A DNA stretch of 25,291 nucleotides, from the NCBI GenBank assembly GCA_044354975.1, contig JBIKZA010000033.1:1-25291 (forward strand), in the 5' to 3' direction. Positions within the stretch are counted from its first letter, which is position 1. Every line of letters starts with the position of its first letter. The position numbers and the translations under genes are program-made. The notes under the pieces are model-generated. The model did no database searches. It saw only the letters and a list, made by a program, of their open reading frames with translations, and was not told where the DNA came from. Below are positions 1-7,687 of this stretch, one piece after another. This DNA comes from CAIZGX01 sp044354975. GTDB lineage: Bacteria > Bacteroidota > Bacteroidia > Flavobacteriales_D > Sanyastnellaceae.

Positions 1-130
1 CAAAATTCCTTTCGTAGTTGTTGTGGGTGAAGATGAAGTGAAGTCAGGTTTGTGGCAAATGCGCAACATGACTACCGGAGATCAACAAGCATTAACAACA
101 GATCAGCTGATTGGATCGTTGTCTTCGTGA
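1..130 (+). CDS. hisS: Histidyl-tRNA synthetase, C-terminal end (partial)
   Basis: Only the last 42 codons lie in the window, reading in frame from base 2 to a TGA at 128-130. The peptide starts KIPFVVVVGEDEV and continues with LWQMRNMTTGDQQALTTDQL, which matches the end of the class II HisRS anticodon-binding domain (a beta strand, then the residues around 'MRNMTTGDQ' that precede the last helix). The enzyme charges tRNA-His in the cytoplasm. Its 3' end overlaps the 3' end of the convergent metal transporter gene by 28 bp (103-130), so no terminator lies between them. The call rests on a short C-terminal match; other HisRS-like proteins with the same anticodon domain, such as HisZ-type paralogues, cannot be fully excluded. 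Confidence 0.75.
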   Translation, partial: KIPFVVVVGEDEVKSGLWQMRNMTTGDQQALTTDQLIGSLSS

Positions 131-1002
131 GGTTCGATGTGCGTGAGCACGTCGTAAACTTGAGGAAACTTTTCTTTGATCTTATCAACCACAACGTGGG
201 CAATGGCGTGCCCTTCATAAACACTTTGGTTTCCATTTAAACCTATGTGAATGTCTACGAACCATTCGAATCCCATTTTCCTTACGAAACACGCATTGAT
301 TTTAATTACACCCTCAACGAGCATAGCGGTGTCTCGAATTTCATTTACAATCTCTTCCGGCTGCGCTTCATCCATTAATTCTGAAATAGCAGTCTTTCCA
401 ACTTTAAACGCTTGTTGTAAAATAAAGTAAGCCGCCAGAAGGGAAGCCCAATCGTCTGCAGCGGCATAGCCATCTCCAGCAACCAACGAGATCACAATAC
501 CCACCAACGCCGCAAGCGAAGTAATGGAGTCGGTGCGTTGGTGTGTGGCTTCAGCGGCAAGGGCATTGCTCTTGAATTTCTTCGCGTTCAATTTCATGAA
601 GCGATATAAAATTTCTTTAGTAATAAGCACGCCAATAACCACAAGGATGGTCCATGAATGTGGTGAATCATGCGGAGTCATAATGTGTTGAATGGCTTCA
701 TAAACAATGAAACACGCCACACTGAACATAAGAACGGCCACAAACATGGCAGAAAGCGGCTCTGCTTTTCCATGGCCGTATGGATGGTTTTTGTCTGGAG
801 GAAGAGCTGCTGTTTTTAAACCTAGCCAAACCAAAAAAGAAGAGGCGAAGTCAACCCAACTCTCTGCAGCATCTGCTATCAAAGCAAAGCTGTTTCCGAG
901 AATACCTGCTGCAAATTTCACAACAGACAAAATCAAGTTCACCACGATACTGTATCGAATGGTGCTTTGGGCTTGCGTTGCGAGTTGACTGCTGTGATTC
1001 AT
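103..1002 (-). CDS. Cation diffusion facilitator (CDF) family metal transporter
   Basis: A 299-residue inner-membrane antiporter of the CDF family, which exports divalent metals such as Zn2+, Fe2+, Mn2+ or Co2+ in exchange for protons. Seen: several hydrophobic segments in the first 200 residues, the family stretch HPYGHGKAEPLSAM after the second one, the acidic pair region 'DAAESWVD' in membrane segment 2, and 'HQRTD' (HxxxD) in segment 5, which form the transport site. The cytoplasmic C-terminal domain contains a 'HIGLNGNQSVYEGHAIA' stretch and ends with the HIEPHE motif typical of CDF dimerization domains. The metal cannot be told from sequence. The first membrane acidic residue aligns as Glu rather than the Asp of FieF. 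Start chosen at ATG 1002: the in-frame TTG at 1011 forms part of a perfect -7 promoter box and would not be transcribed. Confidence 0.9.
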   Translation of the reverse strand: MNHSSQLATQAQSTIRYSIVVNLILSVVKFAAGILGNSFALIADAAESWVDFASSFLVWLGLKTAALPPDKNHPYGHGKAEPLSAMFVAVLMFSVACFIVYEAIQHIMTPHDSPHSWTILVVIGVLITKEILYRFMKLNAKKFKSNALAAEATHQRTDSITSLAALVGIVISLVAGDGYAAADDWASLLAAYFILQQAFKVGKTAISELMDEAQPEEIVNEIRDTAMLVEGVIKINACFVRKMGFEWFVDIHIGLNGNQSVYEGHAIAHVVVDKIKEKFPQVYDVLTHIEPHEDNDPIS

Positions 1003-1008
1003 GCTGAG

Positions 1009-1016
1009 CAAAGATA
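1009..1016 (-). promoter_or_regulatory. -7 promoter box of the CDF gene (leaderless configuration)
   Basis: The minus strand reads TATCTTTG, a perfect match to the Bacteroidota -7 consensus TAnnTTTG. Six bases (CTCAGC) separate it from the ATG at 1002, so transcription should begin at or within a few bases of the start codon. I see no good -33 TTG at the usual distance. Confidence 0.6.
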
Positions 1017-1028
1017 GACTTGAGGCCT

Positions 1029-1036
1029 TATATTTG
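1029..1036 (+). promoter_or_regulatory. -7 promoter box of the capA-like gene
   Basis: TATATTTG matches TAnnTTTG perfectly. It lies 12 bp from the oppositely oriented box of the CDF gene, so the two promoters are back to back and should compete for polymerase. It leaves little or no leader for ATG 1041, or about 17 nt for ATG 1059. Confidence 0.5.
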
Positions 1037-1040
1037 TTTC

Positions 1041-2210
1041 ATGCAATCCAATCAACATATGCTTAAAACAGGCGGTATTTCGTTATTTGTTCTTCTTTCA
1101 TTTTTCTATGGAATTTACAGTGTTGGAGATAAGCATGTTGAAGGAGAAAAGACCGATGCTGTTTTTGCAGGTGAAGACACAACGACTAAGGAGATTAGTT
1201 TGTTTTTTGTTGGAGATATGATGGGTCATGAGCCCATGATAGGCGCTGCTTTCAACGAGTCGAAAGGTGTTTATGAATACGCCCACTGGTTTCAATACAT
1301 TTCGGAATTCGTTCATTCATTTGACTATACCTGTGCGAATCTAGAAGTGACCTTAGCTGGTAAGCCTTATTCGGGTTATCCGCAGTTCTCTTCTCCAGAT
1401 GCCTTTGCCGAAGGCATATTCGCTGCAGGGTTCAACATATTTGTGACGGCGAACAACCATTCTCAGGACCGCGGAAAGAAAGGTGTGGAGCGAACAATAC
1501 TTATGCTTGATTCATTGGGCATCACTCATACAGGAACTTTTTTAGATACACTTTCACGTGATCAGCATTATCCATTGATTCAAGAAGTGAAAGGAGTGAA
1601 GATTGCATTATTGAATTGCACCTATGGAACAAACGGGTTAGTAGTTCAACATCCGAATGTGGTGAATATGATAGATACCCTTCAAATTAGAAAAGATTTG
1701 AAAACAGCTGTTGAGCGTGGGGCTCAGTTCACAGTGGTTAATATTCATTGGGGAACGGAATACCAGCGCAAGGAAAATTCCGAGCAAGATAAATTAGCGC
1801 AGTGGTTAGCAGATGCTGGCGCTGATGCTATTATTGGTCTTCATCCACACGTGGTTCAACCGATGCTCATTCTTCACCCAAAGAATGATTCATTGAAGAA
1901 TGTTCCAGTTGCATTCAGTTTGGGTAATTTCATTAGCAATCAGCGAGAGCGATATAAAGACGGAGGAATAGGTGTTGTGCTTCATTTAAAAGTGAAGAAT
2001 AAAAAGGTTCAATGGGACACTTGGGGGTATGTACCTTTTTGGTGCAGATTGGGCGGAAGCCCTCGCGGATACTATTCTATACCCGTTTCAAATTGGGAAG
2101 CCAATCCGAATAAATACAATTTAAGTACAGAAGAGCAATCGAAGATTTCCACCTTCGCAGAAGACACGAGAGGCTTGCTCAAAGATTTGCAGGAAATTAA
2201 GGTCAAATAG
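1041..2210 (+). CDS. CapA family protein (PGA_cap metallophosphatase-like fold)
   Basis: A 389-residue protein of the CapA/PGA_cap family, which has a calcineurin-like metallophosphoesterase fold; some members act in poly-gamma-glutamate capsule synthesis or attachment, but most are functionally uncharacterised. Seen: an N-terminal hydrophobic anchor or signal (about residues 10-28), then family motifs in order: FFVGDMMGHEPMI, 'CANLEVTL', 'GFNIFVTANNHSQDRG', 'VVNIHWGTEY', 'GLHPHVVQP' and 'VAFSLGNFISNQ'. The D, N, H and E residues at these places are the expected metal and catalytic positions. The protein is probably exported or anchored facing the periplasm. No PgsB or PgsC gene lies nearby, so a capsule role is unsupported. 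ATG 1041 is preferred over an upstream TTG at 1020; ATG 1059 is also possible because a -7 box ends only 5 nt before 1041. Confidence 0.88.
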   Translation: MQSNQHMLKTGGISLFVLLSFFYGIYSVGDKHVEGEKTDAVFAGEDTTTKEISLFFVGDMMGHEPMIGAAFNESKGVYEYAHWFQYISEFVHSFDYTCANLEVTLAGKPYSGYPQFSSPDAFAEGIFAAGFNIFVTANNHSQDRGKKGVERTILMLDSLGITHTGTFLDTLSRDQHYPLIQEVKGVKIALLNCTYGTNGLVVQHPNVVNMIDTLQIRKDLKTAVERGAQFTVVNIHWGTEYQRKENSEQDKLAQWLADAGADAIIGLHPHVVQPMLILHPKNDSLKNVPVAFSLGNFISNQRERYKDGGIGVVLHLKVKNKKVQWDTWGYVPFWCRLGGSPRGYYSIPVSNWEANPNKYNLSTEEQSKISTFAEDTRGLLKDLQEIKVK

Positions 2211-2225
2211 GAGGGTAAATTAGTT

Positions 2226-2256
2226 TTTGCATCTAAGTCAAAAACACCTATTTTTG
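2226..2256 (+). promoter_or_regulatory. Promoter of the pyrophosphatase fusion gene
   Basis: TTTG at 2226-2229 (-33) and TATTTTTG at 2249-2256 (-7) are separated by 19 bp, an excellent fit to the Bacteroidota housekeeping promoter. The -7 box ends 27 nt before the ATG at 2284, giving a leader of roughly 20 nt. This is the most complete promoter in the window, in line with a strongly expressed gene. Confidence 0.7.
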
Positions 2257-2283
2257 CACCCGTTTAACAGTAAAAAATAAATT

Positions 2284-5019
2284 ATGGGAAACTTACAATG
2301 GGGCGATATTGTGCTCTATTCAATTCCAGCGTTAGGTCTGCTTGGAATTTTGTTCATGGCTATTAAGTCTGCATGGGTGACTAAGCAAGATGCTGGTGAC
2401 GAGAACATGCAAGAACTTGCAGGTTACATCGCGAAGGGTGCTATGGCATTCTTGAAAGCCGAATGGAAAGTATTGGCTTACTTCGTAGTTATCGCAGGAG
2501 CGCTTCTAGCTTGGTCTGGTACCTTGGTTGAAACTTCTTCTCCAATTATTGCAATTTCGTTCATTATTGGAGCTGTGCTTTCTGCATTGGCAGGATATAT
2601 TGGTATGAACATCGCAACTAAAGCGAACGTTCGTACAACACAAGCTGCACGCACAAGCTTATCTCAAGCGTTGAAAGTTAGTTTCACCGGAGGATCTGTA
2701 ATGGGTCTTGGTGTTGCTGGTTTGGCGGTAATCGGATTGGGTTCATTGTTCATTTTGTTATACACGATCTACGTTAAGTCTGTAGGTGCAAGTGTTAACG
2801 GAGTGGAAATGGAAAAAGCATTGGAGGTTCTTGCGGGATTCTCTTTAGGTGCTGAATCTATCGCATTGTTCGCTCGTGTTGGTGGTGGTATTTATACCAA
2901 AGCCGCTGACGTTGGAGCTGACTTAGTTGGAAAGGTTGAAGCAGGTATCCCTGAGGATGATGTTCGTAACCCTGCAACTATTGCAGATAACGTAGGTGAT
3001 AACGTGGGTGACGTTGCGGGTATGGGAGCTGACTTGTTCGGTTCTTATGTTGCGACCATTTTAGCTACAATGGTATTAGGAAGAGAGTTGATTTCGAAAG
3101 ATGATTTCGGCGGAATTGCTCCAATCTTATTGCCAATGTTGATCGCTGGTTTAGGAATTGTTTTCTCAATCATCGGTATGATGTTCGTTCGTGTGAAAGA
3201 CGAAATGGGTAATGTTCAAAACGCTTTGAACCTAGGTAACTGGTCAAGTATCATCCTTACCGCAGTAGCTTCTTTCTTTGTTGTTAATTGGATGCTTCCA
3301 GAGTCAATGACTTGGACAGATTCAGCTCGTGGAGTTGAAGTAACTAGAATGGGTGTATTCTGGGCAATCATGGTAGGTCTTGTGGTTGGTGCTTTAATGA
3401 GCATCATTACCGAGTACTACACTGCAATGGGAAAACGTCCTGTATTGTCTATCATTAAGCAATCTGCTACCGGACACGCGACTAACATCATTGGTGGTTT
3501 GTCTGTAGGTATGGAATCTACAGTTCTTCCAATCTTAGTGTTGGCTGCTGGTATTTATGGTTCTTATGAGTTCGCTGGTTTATACGGTGTGGCTATTGCA
3601 GCTGCAGGTATGATGGCAACAACTGCTATGCAATTGGCAATTGATGCATTCGGACCAATCGCAGACAACGCAGGTGGTATTGCTGAAATGAGCCAACTTC
3701 CAGAAGAAGTTCGTCACCGTACAGATAACTTAGATGCAGTAGGTAACACAACTGCAGCTACTGGTAAAGGATTCGCTATTGCATCTGCAGCATTGACTTC
3801 ATTGGCGTTGTTCGCAGCGTTCGTGGGTATTGCAGGAATTGATGCGATTGACATTTACAAAGCGCCGGTATTAGCAGGATTGTTTGTAGGTGGAATGATT
3901 CCATTTATTTTCTCTTCCTTGTGTATTGCAGCGGTTGGACGTGCAGCCATGGATATGGTGAACGAAGTTCGTCGTCAGTTCCGCGAGATTCCTGGAATTA
4001 TGGAATACAAAGCGAAGCCTGAATACGAAAAGTGTGTAGCTATTTCTACTGAAGCGTCTATTCGTGAAATGATTGCTCCAGGAGCAATTGCATTGATTAC
4101 TCCGGTTGTTGTTGGATTCATTTTCGGTCCTGAAGTATTGGGTGGTTTACTTGCAGGTGTAACTGTATCGGGTGTATTGATGGGAATGTTCCAATCGAAC
4201 GCAGGTGGTGCATGGGACAACGCGAAGAAGTCATTCGAAAAGGGTGTTGAGATTGATGGCGAGATGTTCTACAAAAAGTCTGAGCCACACAAAGCCTCTG
4301 TAACTGGAGATACTGTTGGTGATCCTTTCAAAGACACATCTGGTCCTTCAATGAACATCTTAATTAAGTTAATGTCTATCGTTGCCTTGGTTATTGCTCC
4401 GCATATCTCTGAAAAGGGACATGGCGGAACAGATGCAACTGTTGCTTTAACTTCAACCAACGACAGTCTCTCATACGCAATCGGACTCTCTATTGGTGCC
4501 GAAATGCAACGTTCTGATATTGCTGATTTAATTAATTATGATATTTTCGAGAAAGCTGCTGATGGCGCCGCGGGAATGGACCCAGAGGAAGCAGATATGT
4601 TTATTCAGTCCTATTTTCTCAGAGTTCAAAATGCAAAAGAAACTGCAATTTTAGATTCAATAAAAGCAAATACTCCAGGAATTCAAATCACTGAGTCGGG
4701 GTTAATGTACATTATTTTACAAGAAGGTAATGGAAATTACGCGACATCAACTGATTCGGTTGGTGTTGAATATATAGGTAAATTTTCTAATGGACAGAGC
4801 TTTGATGCTTCTGAAGCGGGTAAAGCGGTAGTTTTCAATTTGAGCGAGGTCATTCCTGGATTTAAGGAAGGATTACAAAAAGTTAAAGAAGGAGGAAAAA
4901 TACGATTGTTTTTACCTTCGAAGTTAGCCTACGGTGACAGAGGAACAAGAGACATTCCTGGTTTTTCAACTTTGATTTTTGATTTAACTTTATCTAAGGT
5001 TTATCCTGTGGTAAAATAA
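2284..5019 (+). CDS. hppA: Membrane-bound ion-translocating pyrophosphatase fused to a C-terminal FKBP-type prolyl isomerase
   Basis: A 911-residue fusion. Residues 1 to about 705 are a complete M-PPase, which couples PPi hydrolysis to pumping of Na+ and/or H+ out of the cytoplasm. Seen: DVGADLVGKVE (209-219), 'NPATIADNVGDNVGDVAGMG' (229-248), 'GNTTAATGKG' (487-496), 'NAGGAWDNAKK' and 'GDTVGDPFKDTSGPS', then a last membrane helix ending near 'VIAPHI'. Ala491 and Gly494 are the residue pair typical of K+-dependent enzymes, and Glu191 in 'SLGAES' fits a Na+-type pump, though ion choice is inferred. After a 20-residue linker comes an FKBP_N-like helical segment (about 727-800) and an FKBP core (about 805-911) with ligand-pocket residues in 'VEYIGKF', 'SFDAS', 'VIPGFKEGL' and 'LAYGDRG'. 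Both M-PPase termini face the periplasm, so the isomerase should too. The frame is unbroken across the joint. Codon use shifts from highly biased to more ordinary in the tail. Confidence 0.95.
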   Translation: MGNLQWGDIVLYSIPALGLLGILFMAIKSAWVTKQDAGDENMQELAGYIAKGAMAFLKAEWKVLAYFVVIAGALLAWSGTLVETSSPIIAISFIIGAVLSALAGYIGMNIATKANVRTTQAARTSLSQALKVSFTGGSVMGLGVAGLAVIGLGSLFILLYTIYVKSVGASVNGVEMEKALEVLAGFSLGAESIALFARVGGGIYTKAADVGADLVGKVEAGIPEDDVRNPATIADNVGDNVGDVAGMGADLFGSYVATILATMVLGRELISKDDFGGIAPILLPMLIAGLGIVFSIIGMMFVRVKDEMGNVQNALNLGNWSSIILTAVASFFVVNWMLPESMTWTDSARGVEVTRMGVFWAIMVGLVVGALMSIITEYYTAMGKRPVLSIIKQSATGHATNIIGGLSVGMESTVLPILVLAAGIYGSYEFAGLYGVAIAAAGMMATTAMQLAIDAFGPIADNAGGIAEMSQLPEEVRHRTDNLDAVGNTTAATGKGFAIASAALTSLALFAAFVGIAGIDAIDIYKAPVLAGLFVGGMIPFIFSSLCIAAVGRAAMDMVNEVRRQFREIPGIMEYKAKPEYEKCVAISTEASIREMIAPGAIALITPVVVGFIFGPEVLGGLLAGVTVSGVLMGMFQSNAGGAWDNAKKSFEKGVEIDGEMFYKKSEPHKASVTGDTVGDPFKDTSGPSMNILIKLMSIVALVIAPHISEKGHGGTDATVALTSTNDSLSYAIGLSIGAEMQRSDIADLINYDIFEKAADGAAGMDPEEADMFIQSYFLRVQNAKETAILDSIKANTPGIQITESGLMYIILQEGNGNYATSTDSVGVEYIGKFSNGQSFDASEAGKAVVFNLSEVIPGFKEGLQKVKEGGKIRLFLPSKLAYGDRGTRDIPGFSTLIFDLTLSKVYPVVK

Positions 5020-5039
5020 ATTTGGAATAATAATTAATA

Positions 5040-5070
5040 ATGCCTCTTCTTCGGAAGGGGCATTTTTATT
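5040..5070. terminator. Bidirectional intrinsic terminator between hppA fusion and fdhD
   Basis: A 10-bp stem (5040-5049 with 5054-5063, one G-T pair) closes a TTCG tetraloop and is followed by TTTTATTT on the plus strand. The minus strand is also followed by a T-rich stretch. It separates two convergent genes and touches the fdhD stop codon. Confidence 0.85.
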
Positions 5071-5939
5071 TAGGCATATTGGGTAACGCGATTCTCTCTG
5101 CAGAAGGCAAAGAGAGATATGCCTAATTCTTTTGCGTAGTCAACGGCTAAGGATGAAGGAGAAGAAACAGCCGCTAGATTGGGTATTCCTGCCGCGAAGC
5201 ATTTCGCAACAATTTCATACGAAACTCTTCCGCTGACCATTAAATACTTCGCTTCTCGAAGTTGTTGGTGAATGACCAATGATCCAACAACTTTATCTAC
5301 GGCGTTGTGTCGTCCAATGTCTTCGCTTGCGAACAGCAATTCTTGATTCTTGTTGAACACCCCAGCAGCATGACATCCTCCGGTCTCTTCAAACAACGTT
5401 TGCACCCCTCGTAACTGAACCATCATTTTCGCCATACCCTCGCGCAGCGTCATCGAGCTCTGCTCGTCATCCGCATCGCGGTCATCGCTTAGCGTCATCG
5501 AACTTCGTTCGTCATCACGAAGTGTCATCGAACTTCGTTCGTCATCACGAAGTGTCATCGAGCTCTGCTCGTCATCCGCTTTGCGGTCATCACGAAGTGT
5601 CGGGGGCTCAAACGCCGTTTTCCCACAAATTCCACATGCCGAAACACTAAGCAACGAACGTTTGTTCGTAATGGCTTGTGTGGCATTATTCAATGAAACT
5701 CGAATGGTTATCTGATGATCGACTTCTTCTTCAGAATAAGAAAGGACTTGTTCAGCAGAGCGAATAATTCCTTCGGTAAATAAAATTCCAAAAGCCCATT
5801 CACGAATGTGAGTGGGCGTGCACATGGAAACCGTTAGCGGTTCTCCTTCAATAAATAATTGAACAGGCACTTCAACCACCAAGGCATCGGAGACCGGTTG
5901 ACCGTTTTTCAATGCTTGGTAGTTTAAAGAAGCCTTCAT
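5070..5939 (-). CDS. fdhD: FdhD, formate dehydrogenase sulfurtransferase, with a 50-residue repeat insert
   Basis: FdhD passes sulfur from a cysteine desulfurase to the molybdenum/tungsten bis-MGD cofactor so that formate dehydrogenase becomes active. Seen: the sulfur-carrying CxxC in 'SACGICGK' (Cys102, Cys105) and the conserved C-terminal domain with 'FEETGGCHAAG', 'EDIGRHNAVDKVVG', 'VSGRVSYEIVAK' and 'SPSSLAVDYA'. Directly after the CxxC loop, residues 114-163 are five-residue-based repeats in a 15-10-10-15 pattern built on TLRDDERSSM and TLRDDRKADDEQSSM. Without them the protein would be about 239 residues. They fall in a loop and keep the frame, so the enzyme may still work. The gene starts 3 bp after the stop of fhs and is surely co-transcribed. 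No formate dehydrogenase structural gene is in the window. Confidence 0.93.
   Translation of the reverse strand: MKASLNYQALKNGQPVSDALVVEVPVQLFIEGEPLTVSMCTPTHIREWAFGILFTEGIIRSAEQVLSYSEEEVDHQITIRVSLNNATQAITNKRSLLSVSACGICGKTAFEPPTLRDDRKADDEQSSMTLRDDERSSMTLRDDERSSMTLSDDRDADDEQSSMTLREGMAKMMVQLRGVQTLFEETGGCHAAGVFNKNQELLFASEDIGRHNAVDKVVGSLVIHQQLREAKYLMVSGRVSYEIVAKCFAAGIPNLAAVSSPSSLAVDYAKELGISLFAFCRENRVTQYA
5446..5595 (-). repeat. In-frame tandem repeat array inside fdhD
   Basis: Four units of 45, 30, 30 and 45 bp lie head to tail: 5446-5490, 5491-5520, 5521-5550 and 5551-5595. The two 30-bp units differ by a single base. Each 30-bp unit contains, on the coding strand, ACGAACGAAGTTCGATGAC, whose core AACGAAGTTC is the same as in the intergenic repeats at 13-16.5 kb. 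The 45-bp units carry an extra GCGGATGACGAGCAGAGCTC-like segment resembling the CGGATG...GCTCGCAGAGCGAGC part of those repeats. All unit lengths are multiples of three. Confidence 0.9.
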
Positions 5940-5942
5940 GAT

Positions 5943-7619
5943 TTAAGACAATCCTGTTATTACACCGTTGTTGTCAATGTCCATATGCTCACTCGCAGGA
6001 ACTGCAGGCAATCCAGGCATGCGCATCATTTCACCCAAAATTGGGATAATGAATCCAGCACCAACAGCGTATTCGAACTCACGAACCGTAATGGTGAATC
6101 CTGTTGGACGACCAATCTTCGACTCGTCGTCGCTAAAAGACTTCTGCGTCTTCGCCATGCAAATTGGGAAGTTTGCGATGCCCAGTTTTTCTATCGTACG
6201 AAGATTTCCTTCCGCTTCTTTCGTGTAGTTCACGCGCTCAGCACCGTAGATTTCTTTCGCAATGATTTCAATCTTTTCCTTTACAGGTTGATCGTTGGAA
6301 TACAATCTTCGGAACTCGTTGTTTCCGTTTTCAATCACATCCAAAACCGCTTCACCCAAATTCGTCATACCGTTTCCACCATCTGAGAAACCTCTTGCTA
6401 CAACAGCTTTCACCCCTATATCAGCGCATTTCGCAATAACGAAATCAATCTCTTCTTGTGAATCGGTAGGGAAGTGGTTCAACGCGACAACTGGAGTAAT
6501 ACCGAACTTCTTACAGTTTTCAATGTGCTTCTCTAAGTTCGCGAAACCGTTGGTTACGCGCTCCATGTTTGCAGTGTTGTATTCTTCTTTTTTCGCACCA
6601 CCGTGGTGACGCAAAGCGCGAACGGTTGCAACGAGAACAATTGCATCTGGAGCAATATCCGCAGCTCCGCATTTGATATGCATGAATTTCTCAGCGCCTA
6701 AATCGGCACCAAATCCAGCTTCAGTAACCACGTAGTCTGCCAAAGACATTCCCATCTTCGTAGCCATAATCGTGTTGGTTCCTTGTGCAATGTTTGCGAA
6801 TGGTCCTCCGTGTAAGATGGCAGGATTGCCCTCTAATGTTTGAACCAAGTTTGGCATAATAGCATCTTTCAGAAGAAGAGCCATAGCACCTTCCGCCTTC
6901 AAATCGCGCGCATAGATTGGCTTGCGATCGTAAGTGAATCCAACGAAGATGTTACCCAATTTTTTCTTTAAATCTTCACGGTCTTTGCTCATGCAAAGAA
7001 TAGCCATTACCTCAGAAGCAGGAGTAATGTTGAATCCATCTTGACGAGGGATACCGTTTCCGGTTCCACCCAAGCCAATGGTAATGTTCCGCAAAGAACG
7101 GTCGTTCATGTCCATCACGCGCTTCCAATAAATAAGTCTTGGATCCAACCCGAGGTTTCCTTGCTTATTCTGAAGATTGTTGTCTATTAAAGCTGAAAGC
7201 AAGTTGTTTGCTTTTTCAATCGCAGCAAAGTCTCCGGTGAAGTGAAGGTTGATGTCTTCCATCGGAACCACTTGCGCGTATCCGCCTCCAGCTGCTCCCC
7301 CTTTAATTCCGAAAACAGGACCCAATGAAGGCTCACGAAGAACAACAACGGCTTTCTTTCCCAGTTTATTCAACCCTTCATTCAATCCGATGGAAGTGGT
7401 TGTTTTTCCTTCACCGGCTGGAGTAGGCGTTACTGCAGTAACCAAAATAAGTTTGGCTTGCTTAACTTTTTCTTCATTGATCAAATGCAAGGGTAGCTTT
7501 GCTTTATGCTTGCCATAATGCTCAAGATCGTCGATATCTATGTTCAGCTTCGAAGCAATTTCATTGATGTGCTTCATCTTGCACGCTTGTGCAATTTCTA
7601 GATCTGATGGAAATGACAT
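5943..7619 (-). CDS. fhs: Formate--tetrahydrofolate ligase
   Basis: A 558-residue enzyme, the normal length for Fhs. It uses ATP to join formate to tetrahydrofolate, giving 10-formyl-THF for purine synthesis and initiator tRNA formylation, or runs in reverse. Seen: the N-terminal 'EIASKLNI' helix, the ATP-binding loop 'TPTPAGEGKTTTSIGL' (64-79), 'LREPSLGPVFGIKGGAAGGG', 'NLHFTGDFAAI', 'ITPASEVMAILC', and the C-terminal 'GFTITVREFEYAVGAGFIIP'. It is the first gene of an fhs-fdhD operon, which suggests linked formate handling: one gene activates formate as a C1 donor, the other matures formate dehydrogenase. The upstream 68 bp, shared with the divergent protease gene, show no clear TAnnTTTG box. 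Confidence 0.97.
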   Translation of the reverse strand: MSFPSDLEIAQACKMKHINEIASKLNIDIDDLEHYGKHKAKLPLHLINEEKVKQAKLILVTAVTPTPAGEGKTTTSIGLNEGLNKLGKKAVVVLREPSLGPVFGIKGGAAGGGYAQVVPMEDINLHFTGDFAAIEKANNLLSALIDNNLQNKQGNLGLDPRLIYWKRVMDMNDRSLRNITIGLGGTGNGIPRQDGFNITPASEVMAILCMSKDREDLKKKLGNIFVGFTYDRKPIYARDLKAEGAMALLLKDAIMPNLVQTLEGNPAILHGGPFANIAQGTNTIMATKMGMSLADYVVTEAGFGADLGAEKFMHIKCGAADIAPDAIVLVATVRALRHHGGAKKEEYNTANMERVTNGFANLEKHIENCKKFGITPVVALNHFPTDSQEEIDFVIAKCADIGVKAVVARGFSDGGNGMTNLGEAVLDVIENGNNEFRRLYSNDQPVKEKIEIIAKEIYGAERVNYTKEAEGNLRTIEKLGIANFPICMAKTQKSFSDDESKIGRPTGFTITVREFEYAVGAGFIIPILGEMMRMPGLPAVPASEHMDIDNNGVITGLS

Positions 7620-7687
7620 ATTTTTTTATATTATGAAGCAATAATCCGAACTTTCTTTCCTTATTTCGCAACATCAACTAAACACAT

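Noticed and set aside
5968..6609. Several plus-strand open frames opposite fhs
   Set aside because: They lie antisense to a fully conserved enzyme gene and show no protein-like features.
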